The notes under the pieces are model-generated. The model did not search any database. It was not told the origin of the DNA and worked only from the letters and a program-made list of their open reading frames with translations. Below, one piece after another: positions 24,812 to 36,100 of a stretch of DNA of 38,689 nt. This stretch comes from an uncultured Saprospiraceae bacterium (GTDB taxonomy: Bacteria > Bacteroidota > Bacteroidia > Chitinophagales > Saprospiraceae). Location: NCBI GenBank assembly GCA_937981555.1, contig CALJOK010000023.1, positions 1 to 38,689 on the forward strand. The letters are read 5' to 3'. Numbering within the stretch: position 1 is the stretch's first letter; every line of letters begins with the position of its first letter. A program made the translations under genes and the position numbers.

Positions 24812-27800
24812 ATGAGGTATAATTCTACTTTCTCAAACAAAAAAAATCCCATGAACGTAAGCTTCTCAAATCTAACTTTATTCAAAAAAATAAGCCAGTT
24901 GAGGGCTGTGGTTTTGGCTATAGTTTTAGGTGTTTTTTGTTTGGCATTTACTAGTTCGGACAAGGGTAATAACAATACATTTACATTTGCTGGTTTTAGT
25001 GAAAGTGAAGCTAGTCTAAATGCAGTTATTGGTCCGAATGATACCGTTGATTTAGCCTTGGTTTTGACAACTCCAAATACATTTGCTTGTCCTGGAAGTC
25101 AAGTGAATTTTACTATAGAAATTCTTAATCAAGGATTGACTACGGTGGAGAGTTTTGAACTGACGAATTATGTTCCAGCGGGTTTGACTTTAAGTGCAAT
25201 GGGGAATACTGGTTGGGTTCAGACTGGGGACAAAGTTAAAAAAACAGTAACTGGATCACTTAATCCAAATGGCTTTACTACCGAAAGTATTGCATTTGAT
25301 TTAGACTCAGATTTTTCTGGCGCATCACTTGAGAATAGAGTAGAAATTAGTGCAGCCGATTGTGATGCAGACCCAAATAATGCCGCTCCATTTGAATTGG
25401 ATTCAACCTTTGATGATATTGATAATGATAGTATTGGAGGAGATAATATTATTGATGGAAGTTTAGGAGATGAAGATGATCATGATTTTGCAACGGTGAT
25501 GAATGATGCACCACAGTTGACGAATGTGAGTGTGACTCCTTCTTCTTGTAATTTTGATAATGGAACTGCAACTTTAGATCCTACAGGATTTACATCGTAT
25601 GATTGGAGTGATGGGGGAACAGGGGCAGCTCGAACTGGACTTTTTCCAGGACTTTATACAGTTACATTTACCAAAGTTAATGGGTGTACCAATACAGAAG
25701 AAATTGAGGTAACAAATGATTGTACTGGCTGTGAAGCAATTGCTGGAACAGTAACGATGGATGCAGATACTTTTTGTATTCCAGGAGATTCTGTATTAGT
25801 AACTTTTACGGATGATATGAATTCAGTTATGCCTCAACCACAATTTATTAGAACTTATTTTTTGACACAAGGAGATTCCAAGGTGATCATGGCATTCGAT
25901 ACTATACCTCAATTTTATGTTTATGAAAAAGGAATGTATCGAGTTCATGTTAAGGTCTTTGATGTGCTTCATGTACCTCAAGAAGAAATTGATAGTGTTG
26001 AAATTGGAGTGACTTCATTGATTTTTCTGAATCAATTTTTGCAAGATGGTGGAGGATATTTATGTGGAGCTTTGGATACAACAGGAATTCAATTTGAAGT
26101 TGGAACTGCTTCTGCAACGGTAACTTCAACAAGTGATGAAGATTGTGGATCAGGTAATGGTTATGCTTTATTAGATCCTATTGATTATACTTATGAATGG
26201 AGTGATGGCGGAACAGGACATGAAAGAACAGATTTGTCAGCAGGAGTTTATTCAGTAACGGTTACTGGATGTGCTGACTGTATTTGGTTTGTCAATGATA
26301 TTACGATTGAGACAAGTTGTGTATTAAATGATACAATTCCATTTATTATAGAAACAGATTCCACCGAGACTTTTTGTGGAAATCCGATACCTGATTATTT
26401 TTCCAATAATACGACGACGACACTTTGTGCAGGAGGAACTTCAGGTGGGGATGGTACTTATGGAAGTTATACAGTTTCAGAAACAGGATGTATAATTTAT
26501 ACTTCTAATAGTTTGCCAGGAAGTGGTATTGATACGATTTGTGTGGTGGTAAATGATGATATGGGAAATGCAGATACGACTATTTTTATCCCTACAGTTA
26601 TCTGTCATACTGTTCCACAAATTATTAATGTGGCTTGTAATGTAACCACTTCAACAGGCGATTTATGTTTGGATATTCCATTTGATGATATTGGGAATTT
26701 CAATGTTACGGTTGATGGTGTTCCAGTTTCGACAGGATTCACAGGATGTCAGGGAGATAGTTCGATAGTTTATGATTACTCTGGACTTTTTGCTCAGGGG
26801 AATTTTGGTCCATATGAATTAGATTCATGGGTAGTGGAAGGGCAAGATTTAGTACTTACTTTCCAAAATATCCAAGAATTGGTAGATGAAATGAATGATT
26901 GGGATGCAGCAGCAAATTGGGTACTCAATACAACTGATTTAACTATTTCAGGAGGTGATTTTGATCAAGAGTATGAAGATCTAATCATTACTCATCCATT
27001 GACAAATGCTACGATATCGATTCCACCAACTGTGCTTTATGATTTTGCTGGAACATCTGTAGAAATATCAGAAGGACTTCACACAATCATTTATACGGAA
27101 GTTGGAAATAATTGTCCAACTGCTTCTATTCAAGCAACTGTTTCATGTGCGCCTTGTGTTCCTTTTTTACCAGCAGATACAGTAAATGTAGTTGCTGCAA
27201 ATTGTGTGGGAACTGGTGACTTCTGTGTAAATATTGCAGTAGCCAATATTTTTGAATATCAAATCTCAGTTGATGGATCAGCTTATGGAGGTTCCTTGAT
27301 GGCATGTGATTTTGCTGCTGTAGATGATGGAACTAACCTTCAATTAAATGTTGGATTGCATGAAATTATTTTTACTCAAGTCACAACAGCTTGTTCTGAT
27401 ACGATATTAGTAGAAGTGACATGTCCGCCTTGTAGCGATTGGTTGACAGATGTAGTATCCCTTGAAACTACGACTTGCGGAAGTACAGTTGAAACGTGTA
27501 TAAATGTACCTGCAGGAACCCTTTCAGATTATGAAATTAGAGATAATGGAAGTTTATATGCAGGTTCTATTGGAACATGTATAAATGGAATAGATGCGAC
27601 GATTGCAGTAGATACTGGTTTTCACCAAATCACTATGTTGAATTTGTTGAGTGGATGTATTGATACGATGAGCTTAACTATCAATTGTGTTCCAGACACT
27701 CTGATTTTGGATACATTGATTGAAATCACCGCGATGGATACACTTTGCTTAGACGAAATATTGGTAGGAGATTTAGCCATGGTAGAAATTCTTTGCGGAG

Positions 27801-29335
27801 ATACGGTTAATGTTATCGTTAATTATACAATTGATACATTGACTAATTGTATCATTTTCGAAGGGATCAATTTTGGTGCTGATATACTTTGTTTAAGATT
27901 GACTAATAGCCTAGGAGATCGAACAGATATCATTCTTAATATAACTGTAACACCACCATGTGGAGATGGTTTTATTAATATGGATTCGGCAATATTAGGT
28001 ATTTCAGATTGTGCTGGAACAACACCATTATGTTTAGAAATTCCTTTTGGTCAGATTGCTGCGTATAATATTACAGATAATGGATTCGCATATGCAAATG
28101 GATTTGCAGGATGTGATTTTGACACTACTTATAGTTACAATTATTTTGCTTTGCCAGCTCAAGGTGCTGCGGGGCCATATAATGTAGATTTATGGATGGT
28201 TAATGATTCAACTTACTCAGGTATGTTTATGACTATTACTGATTTAGTTGATTCGATGAATGTGTGGGATACGACGGGAACATGGACTTTGGATCCTATT
28301 TCATTTAATATTGGAGGAGGGAATATTTCAAGTAATTATGGAAATATTACGATCACACAGAATGGAACAGGTGCATTTGCTCTATTAGAACTGACAGAAA
28401 GTTTGACGCCAAACGGAACTCAAATTTTGATTGGTGATGGACCTCATGAATTGGTTTTTTCAGATACAGCTACACTTTGTCAAGATACTATTCAAGCAAC
28501 TGTTTTCTGTTTGATTACTGATATAGTGTTAGATACCATTATGGATGGAACGATGGATACTTTATGTATTGATACCACAGAATTATTAGGAAATATAATT
28601 AGTATATCAAATGCGTGCCCAACAGAATCTGGAGATATGATAGCATTCGAAATTGTAGATAGTACTTATTGCGTAAATTATGAGGGATTAAATCCTGGTG
28701 AAAATACAGCTTGTATTGTGGTTTGTGACGATTTAGGCTTATGCGATACCACTACAATTATTGTAACTGTTTTGGTTGATACTTTAGCTTTGCCAGATGT
28801 GATAACTGATGCTGATACCACGCTGATGGATCAAATGGTAGTAACTAACTTATTAGCAAATGATACGATCAATGGTATTTTTGATACGATGTATATTTTG
28901 ACAGATCCAACAAATGGAACGGTTGTCATGAATGGAGACGGAACAGCTACTTATACGCCAGACGAAGGGTATTGTGATCCCACTATTCCAGATTCCTATA
29001 ATTATGTGTTGTGTAATACTTCTGGTTGCGACAGTACTTTGGTCACCATTTTAGTGTTGTGTGAAGAAGGAGGTGAGTTATCATTTTATAGCGGATTTTC
29101 TCCAAATGGAGATGGAATTAATGATATCTTTTATATCCAAGGGGTAGAAGGCTACGCTGACAATGTGCTTTGTGTATTTAATCGTTGGGGAAATCGAGTG
29201 TATTATAAAGAAGGTTATGACAATACATTTGATGGAACTTGGGAAAACACAAGGTTAGCCGATGGAACTTATTTTTATGTGTTTGATGATGGAAATGGCA
29301 ATCGATATTCGGGCTATGTCCAAATAGCGAGATAA
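24812..29335 (+). CDS. Giant T9SS type B cargo protein with repeated cysteine modules
   Basis: A 1507-residue surface protein. The ATG at 24812 is used; the ATG at 24851 is an alternative. Either gives an extended N-region before the core AVVLAIVLGVFCLAF. A DUF11-like domain comes first (about 85-230: FTIEILNQGLTTVESFELTNYVPAG is typical), then a SprB-like repeat (SSCNFDNGTATL...YDWSDGGTG). Two interleaved module types fill the centre. Module M (C-x-CLxIPF...NGxxYxxG...GC) occurs four times (nt about 26632, 27190, 27460, 27998), twice with a long insertion. Module N (DTLC...EGxN...CxxxxDDLG) occurs three times (about 26350, 27718, 28535). A cadherin-like domain (TNLLANDT, GTVVMNGDGTATYTPDEGY) and a type B sorting domain (FYSGFSPNGDGINDIFYI, VFNRWGNRVYY, LADGTYFYVF) end the protein. 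It stands alone between terminators. Function beyond a T9SS surface protein is unknown. Confidence 0.9.
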   Translation: MRYNSTFSNKKNPMNVSFSNLTLFKKISQLRAVVLAIVLGVFCLAFTSSDKGNNNTFTFAGFSESEASLNAVIGPNDTVDLALVLTTPNTFACPGSQVNFTIEILNQGLTTVESFELTNYVPAGLTLSAMGNTGWVQTGDKVKKTVTGSLNPNGFTTESIAFDLDSDFSGASLENRVEISAADCDADPNNAAPFELDSTFDDIDNDSIGGDNIIDGSLGDEDDHDFATVMNDAPQLTNVSVTPSSCNFDNGTATLDPTGFTSYDWSDGGTGAARTGLFPGLYTVTFTKVNGCTNTEEIEVTNDCTGCEAIAGTVTMDADTFCIPGDSVLVTFTDDMNSVMPQPQFIRTYFLTQGDSKVIMAFDTIPQFYVYEKGMYRVHVKVFDVLHVPQEEIDSVEIGVTSLIFLNQFLQDGGGYLCGALDTTGIQFEVGTASATVTSTSDEDCGSGNGYALLDPIDYTYEWSDGGTGHERTDLSAGVYSVTVTGCADCIWFVNDITIETSCVLNDTIPFIIETDSTETFCGNPIPDYFSNNTTTTLCAGGTSGGDGTYGSYTVSETGCIIYTSNSLPGSGIDTICVVVNDDMGNADTTIFIPTVICHTVPQIINVACNVTTSTGDLCLDIPFDDIGNFNVTVDGVPVSTGFTGCQGDSSIVYDYSGLFAQGNFGPYELDSWVVEGQDLVLTFQNIQELVDEMNDWDAAANWVLNTTDLTISGGDFDQEYEDLIITHPLTNATISIPPTVLYDFAGTSVEISEGLHTIIYTEVGNNCPTASIQATVSCAPCVPFLPADTVNVVAANCVGTGDFCVNIAVANIFEYQISVDGSAYGGSLMACDFAAVDDGTNLQLNVGLHEIIFTQVTTACSDTILVEVTCPPCSDWLTDVVSLETTTCGSTVETCINVPAGTLSDYEIRDNGSLYAGSIGTCINGIDATIAVDTGFHQITMLNLLSGCIDTMSLTINCVPDTLILDTLIEITAMDTLCLDEILVGDLAMVEILCGDTVNVIVNYTIDTLTNCIIFEGINFGADILCLRLTNSLGDRTDIILNITVTPPCGDGFINMDSAILGISDCAGTTPLCLEIPFGQIAAYNITDNGFAYANGFAGCDFDTTYSYNYFALPAQGAAGPYNVDLWMVNDSTYSGMFMTITDLVDSMNVWDTTGTWTLDPISFNIGGGNISSNYGNITITQNGTGAFALLELTESLTPNGTQILIGDGPHELVFSDTATLCQDTIQATVFCLITDIVLDTIMDGTMDTLCIDTTELLGNIISISNACPTESGDMIAFEIVDSTYCVNYEGLNPGENTACIVVCDDLGLCDTTTIIVTVLVDTLALPDVITDADTTLMDQMVVTNLLANDTINGIFDTMYILTDPTNGTVVMNGDGTATYTPDEGYCDPTIPDSYNYVLCNTSGCDSTLVTILVLCEEGGELSFYSGFSPNGDGINDIFYIQGVEGYADNVLCVFNRWGNRVYYKEGYDNTFDGTWENTRLADGTYFYVFDDGNGNRYSGYVQIAR

Positions 29336-29356
29336 TTTATATAAAAGAAAAACTGA

Positions 29357-29398
29357 GATCCCGAATCATCAATATGATGATTCGGGATCTTTTTTTTT
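29357..29398 (+). terminator. Strong terminator after the second giant gene
   Basis: A perfect 15-bp stem (29357-29371 with 29375-29389, GATCCCGAATCATCA arm) has a 3-nt loop and ten T residues, 21 nt after the stop codon. Confidence 0.9.
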
Positions 29399-29463
29399 GA
29401 CATATAAGCCTTATGAAATTTATTAAAATAATATAAATTGACTGACTCTATAGAATTTATTTA

Positions 29464-29510
29464 TTCAATTAATTGAAAGCCTAATCATTAAAATTTTGAT
29501 TAGGCTTTTT
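29464..29510 (+). terminator. Second tandem terminator, overlapped by a palindrome
   Basis: AAAGCCTAATCA (29476-29487) pairs perfectly with TGATTAGGCTTT (29497-29508), followed by T residues. Its left edge overlaps a 14-nt palindrome, TTCAATTAATTGAA (29464-29477). It probably backs up the terminator 75 nt upstream. Confidence 0.65.
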
Positions 29511-29654
29511 ATGTAGAATTTCGGTGGTTGATAAACTAAAGAATTGACATAATGAAAGCTTGAATTAGACCTAATTGCTATTTTTATCAATGGAGTATTA
29601 TTTTTATTCTTATATGAAAAATATAATACTATAAAAACTACAAGAATATAGGTA

Positions 29655-29686
29655 TTGCCTTCAAGGGGAGATTGATCGTATATTTG
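29655..29686 (+). promoter_or_regulatory. Candidate promoter of the third giant gene
   Basis: TTG (29655-29657), 21 nt, then TATATTTG (29679-29686) fits TTG-N17-23-TAnnTTTG. If used, it would give a leader of about 450 nt before the ATG at 30146. Confidence 0.35.
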
Positions 29687-29850
29687 ATGAACAATACAGA
29701 GGTAGATATTCCCCTATATATCTATGGTTATTGAATAAAAAATAAAATCCCAACCGTAAAATGAATTTCTTTTCATTTACAAACACTTAAATTTTATACT
29801 AATAGTTAACCCCATTAATATTTTTTATTCAATAAAATAAACTGTAAAAC

Positions 29851-29900
29851 TTACTCTTCATCTATCAGTATTTTATTTTTTTAAATAGATGTAAGAGTAA
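29851..29900 (+). promoter_or_regulatory. Hairpin in the presumed leader of the third giant gene
   Basis: TTACTCTTCATCTAT (29851-29865) pairs with ATAGATGTAAGAGTAA (29885-29900): 15 base pairs with one bulged base and a loop of 19 nt rich in T. No T run follows on the plus strand, so a terminator is unlikely. A regulatory or stabilising leader structure is the better guess. Confidence 0.35.
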
Positions 29901-30145
29901 AGAAAGATCCTATTAAGGATGTAATTCAAAACAATACTCTACTGATTTTATAATACCCCAAGTTGCTACCCCCTGCATATTTGTATCAAAGTGAAATATT
30001 CCTTTAATGATTAGCACATAGCGGTCATTGTAAGGCTTGTCTATGTTTTGCTATTTCAAAAAAATTAAGTAGAGATTAAAGAATAAATCAGACCTAAAAA
30101 TTTGATGCCTTGAATTATTTTTTCACTAAACAAACATATTAACCC

Positions 30146-33100
30146 ATGGAGAGAATGATCTTTACATTCGATCAAGTGTTAAATCGGAATTGGAATTCAC
30201 TAACCAGAAGCTGTTGGAGCTTACTGTTAGTGGGTTTTTGTTTTGTATTTAACACCAGCCAGATGACTGCACAAGATTGCACGTTATCTGCAAGTTTTGC
30301 CGAAGTCAACAATATTAGTTGCAATGGCGCAATGGACGGGAGTATCTTACTGGAAGCCGAAGTGGCTCAAAGTGGTACTCTCTTTTCTCGTTATATCCAA
30401 TATCAATGGAGTAACGGAGCAGTAACTAAAGGTATTTCAGGATTAGCTCCTGGATTATATGAAGTTACTGTTACTGAATTTGCTTTAACTCCGCCAATAC
30501 CATTATTAGGGAATCCTCCTGATATTTTGGTATGTACGAAGGAGTTAGAGATTACTTTAACTGAACCTTTTGAATTGACTGCAATTGTTGCATCAGTTAA
30601 TAATGTAAGTTGTAACGGCGGAAGCGACGGAGACATTTACATGGATGTACAAGGAGGAACAGCTCCTTATAACTATTTTTGGCTTGGTGCTACTGCTGCG
30701 GATAATACGCAGGACGCAGTAGATGTTCCTGCTGGTGCTTATACTTTTTCAGTAATTGATGCAAATGGTTGCCGAGTCGATATCCTTGATATCGTGGTTG
30801 GTGAGCCAACTGCTGTTACAGTAACTATTGATGGAGTGACTGATGCAGATTGTGCAGGTAACGAAACTGGTTCTGCTACTGCTACAGGAGCAGGCGGAAC
30901 TGGTGCGATTACTTATACATGGAGCGATGGATCTACAGGAGCTACTGCAGAAGATCTTCACGCAGGTGGATATTCAGTAACAGCTACAGATGAAAATGGA
31001 TGTACTGCTCAAGCAAGTACTTTTATTGCTGATCCTAATGCTATTGATGTAAAGATCAATGACCTTACAAATGTATCTTGTAATGGCGGAAGCGATGGAA
31101 GTGTATCAATAGATGTAACTGATAATCCTACAGGAGGAACACCTCCTTATATTTTAAGTTTTGTCTATTATAATGGAACACTTATTAGTACACCAAATAC
31201 TCCACTTGATGGATCTGGTGCATCTTTAAATTCATTGTTATATACAGACATGATTGCAGGACAATATACATTTTTTGTTACTGATGTAAATGGTTGCAGA
31301 GTGTCTACAATTACAACAATTGACGAACCAACATTATTAATCTCTGACATTATTACATCTACTGATGCTTCTTGTAATGGAGATGCAGATGGTACTGCAA
31401 CGGTATATGCTACAGGAGGAACTACTGCTTATACTTATGCTTGGAATGATCCTGCTGCACAAACTACTGCAACTGCAACTGGTTTGGCTTCTGGAACTTA
31501 TACAGTTACTATTACAGATGCTAATGATTGTGAAGTAGAAAATACTGTTACAATTGGAGAGCCTGCGGTACTATCATTAGTTCCAAATTCGCCTCAAAAT
31601 GTATCTTGTAATGGAGGTAGTGATGGTTTTCTTTATATTGCTACAAATGGAGGTACAGGACCATATAATTATAATTGGAGTGGAAGTTCTTTAAGTGCTT
31701 ATTTTCCAAATGATAATGTTGAGGAATTAGTAGATGTTCCAGCTGGTGTTTATAGTGTAGTTGTAACAGATGCTAATGGCTGTACTGCTCAACTTACTAA
31801 TTTGGTTATCACAGAGCCAACACCAGTTACCGTTTCTATAGGAGATGTAATTAATGCTGATTGTGCTGGTGGAGAAACTGGTTCTGCTACTGCTTATGGA
31901 GCAGGAGGAACTGGTGCGATTACTTATGCTTGGTCAAATGGTCAAACGGATGCTGAAAATTGGGGAATACATGCTGGAGGTTATTCAGTAACTGCTACTG
32001 ATGCTAACGGATGTACTGCACAGGCTTCTACTTCTATTTCAGATCCTAATGGACTTTCAATGGAAGTAATTGAAAGTAGCCAACCATGGTGTAATGGAGA
32101 TGACAATGGAAGTGTTACATTAGGTATTTTACAAACAGGTAATTTAGGAGGAACTCCTCCATATACATTAGTTGATGTATATTTTAATGGTACTGAGGTA
32201 AGTGTAAATATTCCATTTACTGGAAATACATTGTATGTGGATGATTTAGATGCTGGTCAATATTCATTTGTTGCACGAGATGATAACAACTGTGAAGTTG
32301 CTGCATATTTTACAATGGATGAGCCTAATCTTTTAATCTCTGACATTATTACATCTACTGATGTTTCATGTATTGGAGATGAAGATGGGACAGCTACTGT
32401 ATATGCTACAGGAGGAACTACTCCTTATACTTATGAATGGAATGATCCTGCTGGACAAACTACTGCAACTGCAACTGGTTTGGCTGCTGGAGCTTACATG
32501 GTTATTGTAACAGATGCTAATGATTGTCAAACGGTTCAGACTATTACAATTTTCGAACCTTCTGCAGTAAATATATTTTTTATTGCAAAAAGTGATGTGT
32601 CATGTAATGGAGGAAGCGATGGAAATATCTTTATGGGAGCAAATGGTGGTACTCCACCATACAATTACGATTGGTCAGGAAATTTCCCTGCTGATAATAC
32701 ACAAGATGCTGTGAATGTTCCTGCTGGAACTTATTCAGTTACTATTACAGATGCTAATGGTTGTACTGATGTGGCTGCTGGTATTATAATTACAGAGCCA
32801 ACTGCTGTTACCGTTTCAATCGGAAATGTAATCAATGCAGATTGTGCTGGAAACGAAACTGGTGAAGCTACTGCTACAGGTATGGGCGGAACTGGTACTA
32901 TCACATATGCATGGAGCAATGGACAGACTGGAGCAAATGCAACTGATCTTCACGCAGGTGGATATTCAGTAACAGCTACAGATGAGAATGGATGTACGGC
33001 TCAGGCTTCTACATTTATTTCTGATCCTAATGCATTAGACATTGTTGTATCAGATTTGACTAATGTATCCTGTAATGGAGGAAATGATGGAAGTGCGACT

Positions 33101-36100
33101 ATAGGGGTTACATTTAGTCCACCAAGTGGAACAGCACCATATGTATTAGCAGGTTATTATAGAAATGGAGTATGGAGTGGATTTTTAAATCTTCCTTTAG
33201 GTCCAGTTACTGGATATACTTATGGGATAGTAGTAAATAATCTTACTGCTGGTCAATATTCATTTTATATTGATGATGTAAATGGTTGTAGAATATCTAT
33301 CAGTACAACTATAGATGAGCCTACATTACTAATCGCTGAAACTATCTCAACTACTGATGCACTTTGCAACGGAAGCTTTGATGGAACAGCTACAGTAAAT
33401 GCTACAGGAGGAACTACTCCTTATACTTATGCATGGTCAAGTGGAGCTATCTCAGCTACAGCTACTGGTCTTGCTGCTGATACTTATACTGTTACTGTTA
33501 CTGATGCAAATGGATGTACTGCGACTTCAACTGCTACTATTGGACAGCCTAACACACTTGGATTGTCAGTAAATGGAGTAGTTAATGTATCATGTAATGA
33601 TGGTTCTGATGGAGCTATTTATTTATCTACAATTGGAGGTACTGGACCATATAATTATAACTGGTCAGGCCCAGGCCCTGGATTTGATCAAGTGGCTGAC
33701 AATGTTCAAGATGCATTAGATCTTCCTGCTGGAACATATTACGTTACAGTTACAGATCATAACGGTTGTACTGCAACTTCTACCAATACAATTACTGAGC
33801 CTTCAGCAGTTACTGTTACTATTGGAAATGTAGTAGATGCTGATTGTGCTGGAAATGAAACTGGTTCTGCAGTAGCAACTGCTTCTGGTGGAACAGGTTC
33901 AATTTATAACTACGCATGGAGTAACGGTCAAAACGGAACTAACCAAGCAACTGCAACTGGATTGCATGCTGGTGGTTATAGTGTGACTGTAACTGATGAG
34001 AATGGTTGTACTGCTCAAGCTTCTACGTTTATTTCTGATCCTAATGGATTAGTAATGACAGCTTTTAACCTTACTGATGTTACTTGTAATGGTGGAGATG
34101 ACGGAACTACTTCTGTAGTAATTAACGGAGGAACTGCACCTTATACATTTAACTTACCGCTTATCGCTACTGGACCTAATAATGCAACTGCAACAGGTTT
34201 GGCTGCTGGTTCATATGTTTTCTCAGCTACTGATGCTAACGGATGTGCAGTAAGTATTGCTGTTCAGGTTGATGAACCTACTCTTTTAATTGCTGAAATT
34301 ATCGCAACTACTGATGCACTTTGCAACGGAAGCGCAGATGGAACGGCTACTGTAAATGCTACAGGTGGAACTACAGGTTACACTTACGCATGGTCTAATG
34401 GACAAACTACTGCAACTGCAACTGGTTTGGCTGCTGGAACTTACGGAGTTACTGTAACTGACGCTAACAATTGTACTGCAGAAACTTCTGCTACAATTGG
34501 TGAGCCTGATGCATTATCATTGAATAATAGTTTGATTATAGATGTAACTTGTAATGGAGGAAATGATGGAACTATCTTCATCCAAACTTCTGGAGGAACT
34601 GGACCATATAACTACCAATGGGGAGGTCCTACAGGTGCATTTGATGCTAATCCTGATAATACAGAAGATGCTATTGGCGTACCTGCTGGAACTTATAATG
34701 TTACAGTAATAGATGCAAATGGATGTACTTTTACTTTATCAGACCTTGTTGTTAATGAGCCAACATTATTAACTGTTTCTATTTCAGATGTAATGAATGC
34801 AAATTGTATAGGTAATGAAGATGGTTCTGCTACAGCAACTGCTGCAGGAGGAACTGCTCCATATACTTATTCATGGTCAAATGGAGATGCTACTGCAACA
34901 GCTTCTGCTCTTCATGCTGGTGGTTATACTGTAATTGCAACTGATGCAAACGGTTGTACTGCAATGGCTTCTATTTCTATTACCGATCCTAATGGATTAA
35001 TTTTCGGAGTTACAGAATCTACAGATGTATCATGTAATGGTGCTTCTGATGGAACTGCTACATTCGGAATTGTTGGAGGAACTGCTCCTTACGCATTGAT
35101 TGGATATATTGGACCAAATGGACAACAAGTTGATTTGGCATCTAATCCTCTTCCTGTTGTTACAGGAACTATTTTCCCTAACATGAGTGCTGGATTATAT
35201 GCATTCTTTGTAACAGATGCTAACGGGTGTCTTACTGCAAACAATGTAATCATTCATGAGCCTACTATCTTATTTGGTGAAATTATCCACCAAGAAGATG
35301 TGACTTGTATAGGTGACAATGATGGAGAAGCTACTGTAAATGCTACAGGAGGAACTACTCCTTACACTTACGAATGGTCAGCTTCTGCTGGAAGCCAAAC
35401 TACTAATACTGCTACTGATTTAGTAGAAGGATTACATTCAGTTACTGTTACAGATGCTAACGGATGTACTGATGTAGTTAATGTAGTTATTGGTCAAACT
35501 GATGATATTCCACCATTATTTACTACTACTATTCCTGGTGACATTACAGTTGAATGTGATGATATTCCTGAACCATTTGTATTGCTTGCTGCTGCTTGGC
35601 ACGTAATGGACAACTGTTCTGATGCTACTGATATCTTAATTGAATATACAGAAACTCAGATTGATATTGTTTGTCCTAATACTTATACTTTGAAAAGACA
35701 ATGGACAATTACTGATGAAGCTGGAAACACAGCTGTTCATATCAGAAATGTATATGTTCAAGATACAACTGCTCCTACATTTACAGTACCTGCTGCTGTA
35801 ACTATCGAATGTGATGAAGATACTTCTCCTGCTAACACAGGTGACGTAACTGATCAAATGGATAACTGTTCTGCTCCTGCAGATATAGTTGTAGCATTTA
35901 CTGATGTAGATGATTTAACAGGATGTGGTGGATATACTGGAACGATTACTCGTACATGGACTGCAACTGATGAGTGTGGTAATGTAGAGACTAAAGTTCA
36001 AGTAATTACTATTGAAGATACTACTGCACCAACTGCAGTATGTAACAGTTTCACTATTGAGTTAAATGCTCAAGGAGAAGCTAGTATTACAATTGCTCAA

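Larger units (their letters stand above)
29511..30145 (+). other. Long AT-rich leader region of the third giant gene
   Basis: No gene was found in these 635 nt; the longest ATG frames are very short. The region contains hairpin-forming repeats near 29594-29630 and 29851-29900, a short TAGATAT/ATATCTA pair near 29705, and a promoter-like pair at 29655-29686. It most likely holds the promoter and a long 5' leader of the giant adhesin gene. Confidence 0.5.

Noticed and set aside
29581-29636. A short ATG frame (MEYYFYSYMKN...) in the leader before the third giant gene
   Set aside because: It has only 14 codons and lies in a hairpin-forming AT-rich repeat. There is no support for translation.
30584-35506. 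The periodic repeats as a possible CRISPR or satellite array
   Set aside because: The repeats are 230-330 nt, imperfect and entirely in frame, with conserved protein motifs. They are coding domain repeats.
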